The translations under genes and the position numbers were made by a program. From Plasmodium coatneyi (Eukaryota > Apicomplexa > Aconoidasida > Haemosporida > Plasmodiidae), in the NCBI RefSeq assembly GCF_001680005.1, contig NC_033561.1:930001-994000 (forward strand): DNA of 64,000 bases, in the 5' to 3' direction. Of the stretch, positions 1-12,069 are shown piece after piece. Position 1 is the stretch's first letter; each line of letters begins with the position of its first letter. The notes beneath the pieces were generated by a model. That model was not told the origin of the DNA. It searched no databases and saw only the letters and a program-made list of their open reading frames with translations.

Positions 1-215
1 ATATGTTTTTTAATCAATTTAATTATTTAAATATAATATTAATTTAATATCTATTTTTTAAATTATTTTAATATTAAAATAAAATTTATTCAATATATGT
101 TCTTAATTTATTTTAATATTTAAATATAAATTTTATTTAATATATTTTTTTAATTTTATTTTAATATTTAAATAACATTTATTTAATATATATTTAAATT
201 TTATTTTAATTATCT
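1..215. repeat. Degenerate ~46-bp AT tandem repeat, about 4-5 copies
   Basis: Units begin near 16, 61, 105, 152 and 197. Each starts with an AATTTATTTTAATATT-like core, passes through TTTATTTAATATAT, and ends in a T run. The copies differ by small substitutions and indels. Only 11 of the first 240 bases are G or C. The array may continue past the left edge. Degenerate AT-only tandem repeats of this type are known from Plasmodium centromere cores and also occur in AT-rich subtelomeres. Confidence 0.6.
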
Positions 216-2793
216 ATAAGTATAAAGTCATTAAATATTTTTAATATTTTTATTTAATTAATATTAATTCATTAATTCTGCCTTTATTATTTTTTATTTA
301 TTAATTTTATAATGTACTCATAAACTAAATTAATTGCTCAATTAATAAAATACATTTAATTATTATTTAGTTTATATAGTTATTAATTAATTAATGTGTA
401 ATTTTTTTATTTTTTAAATTAATTCTTTATGCTTAAGTTTTATTTTGACAATTGGTATTATTTATATATTTATGCAAATCAAATTATTAACTCTTCTTCA
501 CTTCTTGTTATTAAAATTTATTGTTTACTAAGTACATTACATTTATTATGATTTGTACATTGTTCTATGTTACGCTATTTTTTTTAAGATTAATACATTA
601 ATTTTTTTATGAAGTGCATATTTAACAGTCTTAGTAACATATATCATTTAAGTTCGAGTTGCATTATACGAACGTTTCTACTATGTTTATGAAGTGAATA
701 AAATACTGTTTTATAGAATTATGAACATTTTGTTTTTTGCTTTATTCCATAACGGAACTACTTTTATATTATTTTACAGTTTGTTTTCATTCTTTAAAAT
801 ATATGCTAAATACTTGCGGGGATGTATTTAATTGAGAGTGTGTATAACGAAAAAATTGACAGTGTCCTATTCAATTCAAAGAATAATACCTTTATAGTTT
901 TTAACTTTCAGTAATTATGTTACCTTCTATATGAATTTTTTCCCCAATTTATTTAATATATTAAAATTATAAGCTTTTCCCTTGTTAGAAAACTTAATAA
1001 TGGGGTTTCAATATGTCGTGGACAATAATCAGTTGTTTCACATGTATATAAATACATTTCAAGGATTTTACACTAGAACCTTGATTATTATTTCAAAGCT
1101 TAAACACTTATTTTTATTTTTATGTAATTTTTTAATTTTAAAGTGACACCGTTAGTCGTTTGTAAACTTCTCTTTTTACTATTTATTTCATTATGAGTGT
1201 AATTGGACATTTGCAGCACCCCTAAAAGCTTAATCTTTTGAAATTCAGAGTTACAGCATTTTGATAATACTTTTGTTCCAACATTTGTAGTATATCGAAA
1301 GTGATGTTCTTCAATGAACGACACTCTTAAGTTATATTATACATGGTAAAAATGCTTATTACATAGGCCCACAATTTTTATTTATGTCTGAGAAGAAAGG
1401 GCTTCTAACTTTCCTTTAATTTTAATCATTTCTATGTCTAACTAGTAACATATGTTTGTCATATATATGTTCAAATTATGCACCCTTAGATGGATAACCT
1501 AATTTTTTATTTTTTGGACGCTTCAAATGTTTCTCCTATAGCTGCATTAAGAATAATCCTCTAATATAAAGACGATAAAGCGGGCTGAACACGTATAGCA
1601 TATTCAGATACACATTAACGGTTACATTGGCGCAATGGAAAAATCATAATTCTTATGAAATCTTATTTGAGTTTCTAAAAATGTAAAAGTTATTGATGTT
1701 TGATAATCTTCTACACAAGACGTGAGGATAAAATTTAATCCCGAAGTACATTCATCGGGACATAATATTTTAAATGAGTCTAACATTATTCCAAAAATAT
1801 GTGAAAGGAATAGAAAACGTTCCATTGTTACCATGCTGAATATAACTTTTTTTAACTTTTATTACATATTAGAACAAAATTCAATATGTTAAAAAATAAA
1901 AATCGATGAATAAGATAATTTCGAAATTGTGTATACGAAAAATAAAAGATCAAGGAAAGTTTATATTTTTCTTATAGACACATTACAGTTATATGAACTA
2001 AATAAAAATCCCCCTATGCATAAAAAAAAAAAAAGTCCTAAAGTTACCTGCAGGAAATATGTTAGATTCCTCCACGTTCACTCTTACCTTTCCCAATGAA
2101 AAATTTCATGATAATTATTTATAAACATTAGACAGCATGAAACTGTTACTTTTTTGTAACGTTCTCATTCTACAGTTATAGAATAACCGAAAAATTAAAA
2201 AACGCATAAAAAAGTACAATAAGTGCTTAATGCAATAGTTGATTATTATATTTTTTTATTTATATTAAAACATTATCTAAATGTTAACAAATTTTTTATT
2301 TTTTAGTCTATAATAACGCTGGTAACCCTATATACTGTTTACGTTGTCATAATATATAAAAATATTTTTTTTCTAACAAAACAATCAAAAAAAAAACATA
2401 AACACATTTTAAATGTGTAAATAAACATGCATGCAAAAAAAAAAAATTATATATAATTCAAATATTTATATTTTCTTTTTTGTTGTGCATGTTTATTTAA
2501 AATGTGTTCTATTGCTGTAAACTAAAATGGATGAATGGGAAAATATGTGTACTGGAATTCATACGGAAACAAAAAAAAAAATGATAGAAATATATTCATA
2601 ACTTTATAGATACTTAAATGAGAATATAGGAATCAAATATAAATTAATACATTTTAGTTGAACAACATAGTTGTGCAACATGTTTCGTGTGACTCTACAG
2701 TTATAGGAGCTTAAATATATTCAGAATCCATCTTTTAATTTGGCACTGAATAAGTAGTAAACTTTTGACTACACAAAAATAATTTACACCCTT
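216..2793. other. AT-rich gene-poor region
   Basis: No ORF here is long enough or recognisable enough to call a gene. GC content rises gradually from the left edge. Two short minus-strand ORFs (1100-1324, about 75 codons; 1622-1834, 70 codons with a hydrophobic N-terminus) could be relics of subtelomeric exported-protein exons, but neither shows a family motif. An imperfect inverted repeat lies at 2401-2508. A TGCATGCA octamer lies at 2428-2435. Confidence 0.5.
2401..2508. repeat. Imperfect long inverted repeat
   Basis: The right arm (2487-2508, GCATGTTTATTTAAAATGTGTT) is the reverse complement of the left arm (2401-2430) apart from an 8-nt insertion, GTGTAAAT or equivalent, in the left arm. 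Within the left arm, ACACATTT-T-AAATGTGT is itself a perfect small palindrome. The loop of about 56 nt is A-rich and AT-only over much of its length. No terminal duplications or ORF suggest a transposon. Confidence 0.55.
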
Positions 2794-4350
2794 TTAAACA
2801 ACATTGGCATTTTCGAAAGAGTTAAATATTATCATCAAAGCTGACATGCCACTAACTCCAAGGAAATAACTCAAAGATATGAGATATTTGTTACTTTTAG
2901 TTATCTTGATTTCCTTCGTCATCTGTAAAAAATAGACATACATTATAAATATATTTACCATTTTTTTTTTTTTTTTTTTTTTTTCTCATTTCAAAATTTT
3001 AAATGTCATAAGGTAAATTACGTTGAAGGATAGGTATAAGAAAAAGCCACAAGCAATTGAACTGAAGATTATTTCCACAAACTCGTCTACAAATTAAAAA
3101 TAAAAAAAAAAAAATGTTTGTGATATGGTATAATATGATATAATGTAATCCTAAAAAACTGTGTTCTCTCTGCTCTTACTTGACGGGAAAGAAAACATTG
3201 CAATAAAAACTCCTAATGGTAAGGACAGTATAAAGGACCATGCATATAGGTTCGCCAAAAGGGTGTTCTGAGAAAAAAGGAATTATGCAAAATTAACGCC
3301 TGTAGAACTTTACACCTTAATGCGTTCATGCGTATACATGTACACACATGTATAGGCGTGCAACACACATTAAAGGAAAGTAAAAATAAAATAGGAAATG
3401 GAATAAAAAAAAAGAAAAAGTATCCGTTGCCCTAGTTTACCTCTATTTTGTTGACGACGTTCTTGTACACGATCAAGCATTCTGCCCATTTATGCGCTAA
3501 CATGGAAAGACCCACAATTGCAATGGCCTTTTGGTCTTTTAAGCTCCCCATAAGTAAACCTTTTAAGGAGAAAAAAGAAATATATACAGAAAATATGTGT
3601 ACAGAAATTTCATATATATGATGCGTATTCATGTTCACTATTAAAATCTTAATATAGAATTAAAATGAATAATCGTGTTTAAAAATTACCTTCTATGAAA
3701 GAATGGATAAAGAGACTTAAAACAATAATAAAAGTGTTTGATCTAAATACATCAAAAAAAAAGAAATTTTTCCATTTGCTGCTTTTATCTTTTTTATCAC
3801 CTAATGCTGTCTTCTCCAAGTCTACTATTTCATTCACATCATAAGACACACAGTTTGTGTCGTTCTTTATTTCACATAAACTTATAATAGAATTGTTTTG
3901 ATTTTCAGATTCTAGTGTGTCATTAATATCAAAGCTGTGTTCTAAATGGTGATCGTACAATATATCTGTTATATTTAAAAATGTTACTGATACAAGTATT
4001 AGAGTGAAGGTATAATAAAGATTAATATTCTTTTTGTTTAATAAAGTAATAACTTCTGGTAGCATATGTATGAAAGCTAAGGCCAATATTGCACCTAAGA
4101 ATAAATGGTAAAAAAAGGGATAGAAAAAAAAAAAAAAATTTATTGTTTACATTTCGTAAATGTTTGAAATAATAATGTTAACAATTTTCATATTTCTATA
4201 CTTACCACTTGCAATATTTTCAAAATTTTCCATGTTTAAAAATTTATTTCTTTTTATTTTGGACATTTTGTTCTCTACATAGGAGGGGACATACACAACT
4301 GCAACACATTCGATGAAGATAAGAAGAGCTATAATTATTGTTAACCACAT
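2794..4350 (-). CDS. ZIPCO: ZIP-family zinc/iron transporter (ZIPCO-like)
   Basis: Six exons on the minus strand: 4350-4206, 4094-3690, 3559-3441, 3267-3180, 3086-3022 and 2922-2794. All join in phase with GT-AG borders and encode 316 residues. The protein begins with a hydrophobic segment (MWLTIIIALLIF), then carries the ZIP signature ALAFIHMLPE. A hydrophilic Asp/Asn-rich loop follows, then the metal-site helices HSFIEG and HKWAE, and two further C-terminal helices. The His and Glu of HSFIEG and HKWAE are the family's metal ligands. ZIP proteins move Zn2+ or Fe2+ into the cytosol across a membrane. By size and recalled gene order this is the orthologue of P. falciparum ZIPCO, known in P. 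berghei for its role in liver-stage growth. The gene is more AT-rich than those to its right. It is divergent from the BT1 transporter. The exons were predicted by eye; the family call is secure, the symbol less so. Confidence 0.85.
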
Positions 4351-6328
4351 TTTGACGAAAAGTATTAAAACACGAAGGGCTAAAAATTAAATATACCATA
4401 AAAAAAAAAAAAAAAAATCACAAAACTATGTGCATATACACTATATATGTGTACTCATATCACGTTATCTTATCACTAAAAACTACGTATAAATGAAAAG
4501 TGGAGTGACAAGTTTGGTCAATTTGAAGTAATTTTATATAATTGCTTTTAGACTTTGTATTGTACATTAAAACATAAAGAATGGAGTTTTCACATACGTA
4601 AAACTCGATCTATACACATTTTAAATAGTAGAATGCAGAGTTCGTTAATACTTATCACTGCAAGAAAACGTAAAAGATCAAGTAGAGTTCACACATTGTG
4701 TAACATGCGAACGGAAATGTTGGGTGTGGGGTGAAGGCATAACATTGAGGTTCGCACATCTTATAAATAAGAAAAAGTGAAGTGTTTAACCCAACAAATG
4801 AAATAAAAATGACATAGGTGTGTATATGTACCACTTAACTGTTAATATAAAAAAAATGAAACTTGTAGATGTGATATGATGTAGGCTGCCGTATTATCAC
4901 ATTCTAAAGTATATCTTTAAAATAAAAATAAAGTGACAATCTTAAAATTATTTTAACAAGTGGATAATCACATTTTTTTCAGCACATAAAATGTTGTAAT
5001 AAAAATTATACACAGATGAATACACAAGCGAAGACATACACACCTATATTGCCCTCATACGTGGTTAAACATACATGACATACGCGTTAGTACAGGCATC
5101 ACAGGTTTATATATGCATATGCGTTTGAATAGATATATGTACGTATACATATTCTTTAATTTTTCGAAAGAGTTGTGCTCATATCATAACTTTTTACTTA
5201 ATATGCACCTTCAGAAGCACCCTTCACCATCGTTGACACCATACGATGAACCTCAAAAAAAAAGTGAGGTGTGGGTATAAAAAAAAATATAACAAATATA
5301 CGTGACACAAAAAAATACGTTAAAAAACTTTACAATCAAATTACAAAATGGCTTACATGAAAAATGTGAAAAATATTTATATTAAAAAGAAAAATGCTAT
5401 AAAAAAGAAGGCATGCAAACAAACAAACAACTGTTATTTTTTAAACGTATGTTGTTGGTTACATGAATTTGCAGAAAAAACCATTAAAGCACAAAATGTT
5501 TTAAAAAGAAAAATAATGCTTTATGTAACAATTTTTGCTTTTCTTCCAAAAGAATTTTTTTTTAATAACAAGTATATATATAGTGTGACTTGTTAAAAAA
5601 TTAAAAATTCATCTGTCATTTTTATAACTGTACCCCCCTGATTAAGCTTGGGTGCGGCATGTATAAATATTCAAAAAAAAAAAAAAAAATTGGGATCATA
5701 GCATGCAAAATAATTTGAGGGGTTTCCCCGAAAAAAAAAAAAATCACGTCTACATATAATATTTGTTCAGTTTTGTTATTTTAAAACAGAAAAATGTTCA
5801 TAAAAAAAAGAAATATGTTCATTTATATGAGTATTTATTATATATTTAAGCATCCGTTCGAGCATGTCAGGGATGATGAAAAAATAATATAATGCTATAA
5901 CAGGTAAAGTTTCCCATGATGTGTTGGGGTTGACCCAATTTTTTTTCTAGCGATATAATTTTAACGTCTGCAAACAGGGATCATACAAATAGTTGGCTCT
6001 TAAGTTAAATGCATTATTTTTATGGCCGTCATTTTGCAGCGTCTTTCATGTATTAGTAAAATGACAGTAAATGTTGCGTTCTGCCATAACGCGAGAAAAG
6101 GCGAAAATCAGAAGAAGAAAAAGGAACAAAAAAAAAAAAAAAAAACATCCATTCTTTTTTTTCGAATTTGTCATAACAAATGTTGTCTGCTGGTTAACAT
6201 AAAATCGCTAGTATATCCCAATAACCATGTGTTGCATATGTAGAGATGTGCGCATGTATATGCTAAATAGAACAAATAAAACTCCCCCTTTTGACATAAA
6301 ATATGTGAATATTCGAATATATCTTAAA

Positions 6329-6362
<34 letters not shown>

Positions 6363-7405
6363 ACCCTTTTTGTACTTATATCCAAGGTTGCTTACGCTTA
6401 AATGTGTCATGTAGCACACACAACAACATCTGTTAATGGTAGTAAAAATAAAGCAATAATAAATGTATGGGAAGCCTGATGCGTTACTTTCCATTTACCT
6501 CATGATGGTTGCTCTTTTGAGCTTGATTAAAAATAGATTAAAAGTATAAAGCACTTTGCGAAAAAAAGCTATAAAAAGGCATAAACAGTGGAAGCATTCT
6601 GCTCCCTTATTCTTTTATGCATTTTTTTTTATTTGCTAATTGCGATTTTGTCCATTTAATTCATTCCAATGATGCACCTGTGAGGCAAAATGATTCTTCT
6701 TTCTTGCGGCAATAAAATTATATGGCCGTTGCTTTCACGAATAAGGCGAAAAATGAATACATTTGAGGATTGCGCAAGGCAGTACAGATGTAAAAAATGC
6801 CTTAAAAGGAAAACATATCTCCCTGTAAGGGAAAATATTCATTCGGCTATACGGCTTTGCAGATGGGTAAATTGTTCGACACTTTTCTAAAAGAAGAATG
6901 GAAATAAATCATAAGGAAAAGTGGTGACAAGCATGCCGCAGAAGGCAAAGAAAAAAAATTCCCAAAACCAATTTGTTGGTAATTGTTAGTATAGGTTCTT
7001 AGAAGTAATGAGAAAAAGTACCCCCTCTGGGTGTCTCCCCTTTTGAATATGTTTCGCTTGTGCACATATGCAATGGTTAACGGGAGCAGTAGTATCCATA
7101 GTTTGCACAAGTGTGGTCATGTGCATGCTGGGTCCACATGTACGGAAACGTGTTTACACATTTTTTACCATTTGTTGGTGCACATTTGTAGATGCGCCTG
7201 CATACGAACCACGCGCTTCACTCCTGTTAACTGTACACATATTAACAGCAGAGAGTCTGCTTTGGCATCCTCACCAAATCGTTATGCACTACGCTCATGT
7301 TTAAAATTTCACATGAGTAGTAAATTCTCAGTGTGTGTTTAGAACTATTGAACGTACACAGCGGCTTTGATGAATGCAACCGTGTGTTTTTTTCCCGCGC
7401 AGAGC

Positions 7406-7438
<33 letters not shown>

Positions 7439-9225
7439 GGAAAAATGACCAAAAAGAATGACGAAATGTACGTGCCACATAGGGGATTTTCTTAAAAAAA
7501 TTGGAAAAGAAATTAAAAGAAAAGAGCCATTTCCTGTTAAATGGAAATGTTCACAAAAGAACAGAACAATACAAAGAGGTGTTTTCATTTGGGAATTTGT
7601 TTTTTTACACCTTGTTCGATGGTGTTACTTGACGTTTTAAAGACTTCGTTTGTCCCGAGATATTGTTGGAAAAATACATGGGTTGATTTCATGTAAGAGA
7701 GAAATACCGCTTATTCAGCATACACATGTCGTATAAACGCTATGTTGTGCCTAAAATTTACCCATTTTGCAAACTTATAATGCGCAAGTCAAACTCGCAT
7801 TCGACATACACTTTGAGAGGAGAGTGCCCTCTCGCTTTAGCTAGGAATAAGTCTACATTCCAGATGAGTCTTACTTCTATACAAAAAGAAAAAATGTTAA
7901 GATAAAAAAAATCTACGACGTGTGTGTACTATGGTCATGTCAACATTTGTGGGAACGCAGTTCAGGTGTTTGCCCCTTATGTGTAAAAGTGGCCTACCAT
8001 TTTTATGACACCATGTTGAAAAGTTTTTTTTTTTTTTTTTCAACTTTGCTCCTTTAAAAATTAAGAGGTCATTTTTATTTACCACGAAAGGGTTAAAAGA
8101 AAAAAAAAACGATGGCAATAGTTAGGTGTGTGTTTTCCCTTCAATTCGTTCCCTGCACAAGTTTGTGCTACTTATATTTTTCCCCTTTGTGTAATAATTT
8201 GATGTCCCTTTTTAGCTTTTCTCCCCATTTTTCTATTCATAAATGGTATTTATGAATAGAAAATCTGTTAATTTAGCCCCCTTGCTGTTTAAGAACAAAT
8301 TTGCGTTTCAAAATTTTGCCAAATAGCTTGTTATAGGGATAATGCAAAAGGGACTAGGACCACACGAGCGACTGGCAAATGTATTATACATATGTGCTTA
8401 TAAGTATTCATACATTTAAATGTATTCCCCTCATGCAAAATGGCAAAGTAAAAATAAACATTTTTTCGCGTTTCCAAAAATGTAAGAAAAAGTCGTTACT
8501 TCTGTTTCCTGCGTGAGCGTAGAAGTTCTTGTTTCCCCCTTTTAACATAAGCGGGGGTGTGTTTTGCGTCACTTCGCTAAGCCACGCCCAAGATATTTGA
8601 AGCGGAAAGAAGGGGAAACATGCTCTTTTTTCTCATGCGCATTTCGGAAACATCTCCAAAAAAAAAAAAAAAAAAAGGAAGCAAATGTTAACTGAACAAT
8701 AATGCGAAGGGGGAAAAAAAATTTATTCTTAACTTTTCAAGAGTGTGCCCATTTTTTTACCACTTCGTTCAAACTGCAGAAAATAAGAAAACCTATTTTT
8801 GCTTTGCATATACGGTGTTTTTCGTCCGCCAAGGCCATTTCCCCCGCGTACATCTGAGGTGACTCTTTCGGGAAAACGAAAAAGAAAAAAACGACAAACA
8901 GCAAAGCGGCGTTCTCTTAGCGCAGGCTGTGCCTACTATACATTCATGTTTGAACAAATTATGAAGCCGGGTTTGTGCCTCCCGTGACAAACGGATCGTG
9001 TAGGTGTACACATGCCGCACGCCCGCATGCGTAGGCGCACGGTACGTATGCCTAGGCTTACCGAATAAACGCAGTTTTCCAGCAAAGTGGGACATTTCAA
9101 GGGCCAAGCCTAGAAAGCATAGCAAAATCAGAGCAGCAGAAGAAGCAGGCGAAAAGGACGCAGATACATACACACCATTCAAACGTACACAAGATAAATC
9201 TACCTTCCCAAAATGAACAGAAAAA
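4351..9225. other. Divergent intergenic region between ZIP and BT1 genes
   Basis: This 4.9 kb region must hold the promoters of both flanking genes. It contains long homopolymers, including T30 at 6331-6360, an A run at 7409-7436, a T run near 8025-8040 and an A run near 8659-8676. A perfect hairpin lies at 8229-8263. A plus-strand ORF at 5348-5596 (82 codons, Lys-rich, no recognisable motif) and a 183-codon minus-strand ORF at 8793-9344 overlapping the BT1 start are not supported as genes. Confidence 0.6.
8229..8263. repeat. Perfect 16-bp inverted repeat with 3-nt loop
   Basis: TTTTCTATTCATAAAT (8229-8244) is followed by GGT and then by its exact reverse complement (8248-8263). It lies about 1 kb upstream of the BT1 start. 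As RNA it would form a 16-bp stem on either strand. There is no downstream U-run logic that would make it a bacterial-type terminator. Confidence 0.8.
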
Positions 9226-9245
9226 ATGAAGAAACCTGGAGATAA
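9213..9245 (+). other. Short upstream ORF overlapping the BT1 start codon
   Basis: An ATG at 9213 opens a 10-codon frame (MNRKNEETWR, then TAA at 9243-9245). It overlaps the predicted BT1 initiation codon at 9226 in another frame. If transcription starts upstream, ribosomes scanning from the 5' end would meet this ATG first. Overlapping uORFs generally lower translation of the main ORF. Whether it lies on the mRNA is unknown. Confidence 0.4.
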
Positions 9246-11602
9246 CAACAAACACATTTTTAAGCGGGAAAGTGACAGCTCAAAGATAACCAAGTTGATG
9301 CAAAACATATCTCCCCTTTTTTTTATGAGTGAATTTTTATACATTTTGTTTTTACGTTACAATGATTATATACTGAGTACCCGATATAAAGCAGAAATAA
9401 GTGAAGACGTGAGGAAAAACATATACAACATTTTAATACTTCTGTACTTTTTAAAACCCTTTTTTGCATTTTTAACGGATAATGTGTACTTTAACATAAA
9501 TAATGTAGTCTCCTTTCTGACGCGAAAGTTGTACGAGTTGGGAAATTTTTTGCAGGATTTTTTTTATTACTGCACCAGAACAGTGTGTAATGGGAAATAT
9601 ATACTTTTTAAGATATTTTTTGGCAACAAATATATGAAGGATGGAGTTTCATCGGGGTCCCATTTTCTAAGAAAAGCAGGTCTGAGTAAGCACTCCTATA
9701 TAGACAATTTTGTGCATTTGCCACTGAACAGGAAGTATTATATCGTTTTAAGCGAATTTAGCACCACGTTTTTGCTGCTATGTATATATTTTTTTAATAA
9801 CAAGATGAACTGCTTTTCCTACCTGGCTGTTGTCTTTTTGGTTTCGAGTCAAATGCTTCTATCGTCTTGCGTTTTTGAAGGAATCGTAGTCGAGCGATGC
9901 AGAAGACAGATACATGTTGAGAAAATCTTCTACATATCATACGTGATGTGTATAAAGATTTTCTGTTCCCTTATCCTGTACTATTTGTACATTTTAAAAA
10001 TAAGCATTTACCTATTAATTTTGAAAAGTTTCGCTATCTTCATCATTTCTTGTCTCTGTAGCGAAGAAACGCTTTTGCTGAATTCGAGCTTTAAGATACA
10101 ACGAAACATAATACAGAAAAGTGAGAATGGAGGGGTTCATGTGAAAAACACAGTGGACCTATTTTCCCAATTTGCACTTCTGAAGAAACTTCTGTTTAAG
10201 GAAAATTTGTTCAAAATACTCTTTCTTTTAATTCTGTTCAATTCGTCCATTGATACGAAGTTTTCAATGTTACAGTACGGTGTGCAGAATTACAGATGGC
10301 CGCATTCCCTGATTAACTTTATTCCCCTGGTGTCACAGTAAGGAGATGAGTGCATGCAAATGGGCATGTGTGCCTGTTATTACTAGGTTGTATATTTCCC
10401 ACACGGAATGTTGGTTTCTACTTCACGTTAAGAATCGTATCACAAAATTTGTCCGTTTACCCCCTTTTTTTTTTGCAGATCCTCCAAGCTGATAGGAATC
10501 TCCATCTTCCAACTGTACACAAACAAAAAAAGTTACAAAAGTTACGCCATGATAACGATATTGTTTAATGTAATGCTGAAGATAATTAGCTTTATTTTTT
10601 TGTACTATAATAAGAGCACGTATGTGAGCCCCTTTCTCTTCCTACTTAACATAATCATTCAGAATGTGTCCATCAAAATTTTATCCCTCCCTATACTACT
10701 CATGTGTATAGAAAGGGCGCCATTAAATTTGGAGTCCACCCTCCTCAATATCTACATTTTTTGTTTTAATTTGTCCAATTTAATTAGCAAAAGATACTTC
10801 ATGTGGAATCTCATTTTACACATGTCGAAGAATGTTTTTATAATTCTACTCCTTTCCTTCTTAACGACGTGTAGCAGTTTACTCTACTACTTTAACCTAT
10901 CGTTAGATTCGTTAAACAGCGTGAATGCATCGATGTCGTGTTTGAAGGAAAAGGAAGATATCCATTTGAAATTGAGTAAATATGAAAAGAAAAATTACAC
11001 ACCCCTTTCTGATGATTTGTTTGATACATGTGAGAAAAAAAATTCTTCCAAAAAGTTTGTTCGCTTTAGAGAAGAAAACATAAAAGCGGAAAAATGCAAA
11101 AAGGAGCCAAACAAGAGTAAATCCAATTTGTTTAGAATCGCGCCAGATTACAGCTCCGATAGTGATGACAATCAGTGGCTCATAGTTGACAATTTGAAGG
11201 TAAGTGAAAAATTTTTTGCTAACATGGAAAGGGCATTTTTTTTTTTTTTAACTTAAAATTATATATATATATGCTGAACTGTGTACGTGAATTGGGGAAT
11301 GTGAGTACTGGTGTGCCCCTTTATTTATTCTAAGGGGTACGCACTTCTACACCTTTTTGCCCATGTGGGGGTACTCGACCGCTTAAAACCAACGCACATT
11401 ACGCATAACACATATATGCATGTATTAGGAGTACATGTGCACGGATGAAAATGGCGTACAGCATACCCTGCTGTACTTCTACCTTCAATTTAAGTGTACT
11501 CTTAACTTCCTTGAATATATATTTTTCTTTTTTCACCAGGGGAACGAAAGGAAAAAGTACGGACAAAAGAACCCCTTGAACATTTCAAATATGATGTTGT
11601 AA
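9226..11602 (+). CDS. BT1 / folate-biopterin family transporter, putative
   Basis: Three exons, 9226-10337, 10479-11199 and 11540-11602, join in phase with GT-AG borders and T-rich acceptors, giving 631 residues. Many hydrophobic helices are separated by short loops. The N-terminal half has LLYFLKPFFAFLTDN, matching the BT1 family's 'KPxxGxxSD' loop. The second half has LLMCIERAPLNLESTLLNIY, matching the family's ERxPEGMEATL helix. The last ~110 residues are hydrophilic, Lys/Ser-rich and probably cytosolic. BT1 proteins carry folates or pterins. Plasmodium has two characterised folate carriers (FT1, FT2), and this appears to be the more divergent third paralogue, so its substrate is unproven. 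The start at 9226 has A-rich context (AAAAATGAAG). The tiny last exon encodes only 20 residues and is the least certain part. METTL18 starts 467 bp downstream. Confidence 0.8.
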
Positions 11603-12069
11603 GGATAAGAAGAAAGGAGAAAACAATAAAGAGAAAGGGAAGGCCACTTTTTTGCATACAAAACTGTAATAATTCACATTTGAAATATGCCAGAAGAGCC
11701 AAGGATGCGGACTGTACGCAGAACGTGAACAAATATTTTGTGTACGTGTACGCAAAAAAAAAAAAAAAAAAAAAAAAACGCTGCGATGATTTGTTGGCGA
11801 CCACATTTTGAAACCCAATTTTTTCGCCTCACCCCCGCCCCTTTTTTTTTTTTTTTTTTTTTTTCTTCTTCTAGAATCCCTTTTTCTTTTCTTTTTTTTT
11901 CAAATTTGGATTTACTCTATAGTTTATTACTCCCACGCTACTTCATTTTTTTTGTTTAAAAGTTTTACCTTTTCTTTTCCCCCATTTTTTTTAAAAACAA
12001 TCTAAACGAAAATTAAATATTGTATAATAATTTAGCCTATAAAAAACGGTTGAAAAGAGCAGATTATAT
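11603..12069. other. Short intergenic spacer BT1 to METTL18
   Basis: It contains an A run at about 11755-11778 and a T run at about 11843-11864, with a pyrimidine-rich stretch up to about 12000. No coding signal is seen. The spacer has to carry the BT1 3' end and the METTL18 promoter. Confidence 0.6.

Noticed and set aside
5348..5596. 82-codon Lys-rich plus-strand ORF
   Set aside because: No domain, no splice partners, AT-rich context in which such ORFs arise by chance.
8793..9344. 183-codon minus-strand ORF overlapping the BT1 start
   Set aside because: It is antisense to BT1 exon 1, has no motif, and its composition looks like a by-product of the opposite strand.
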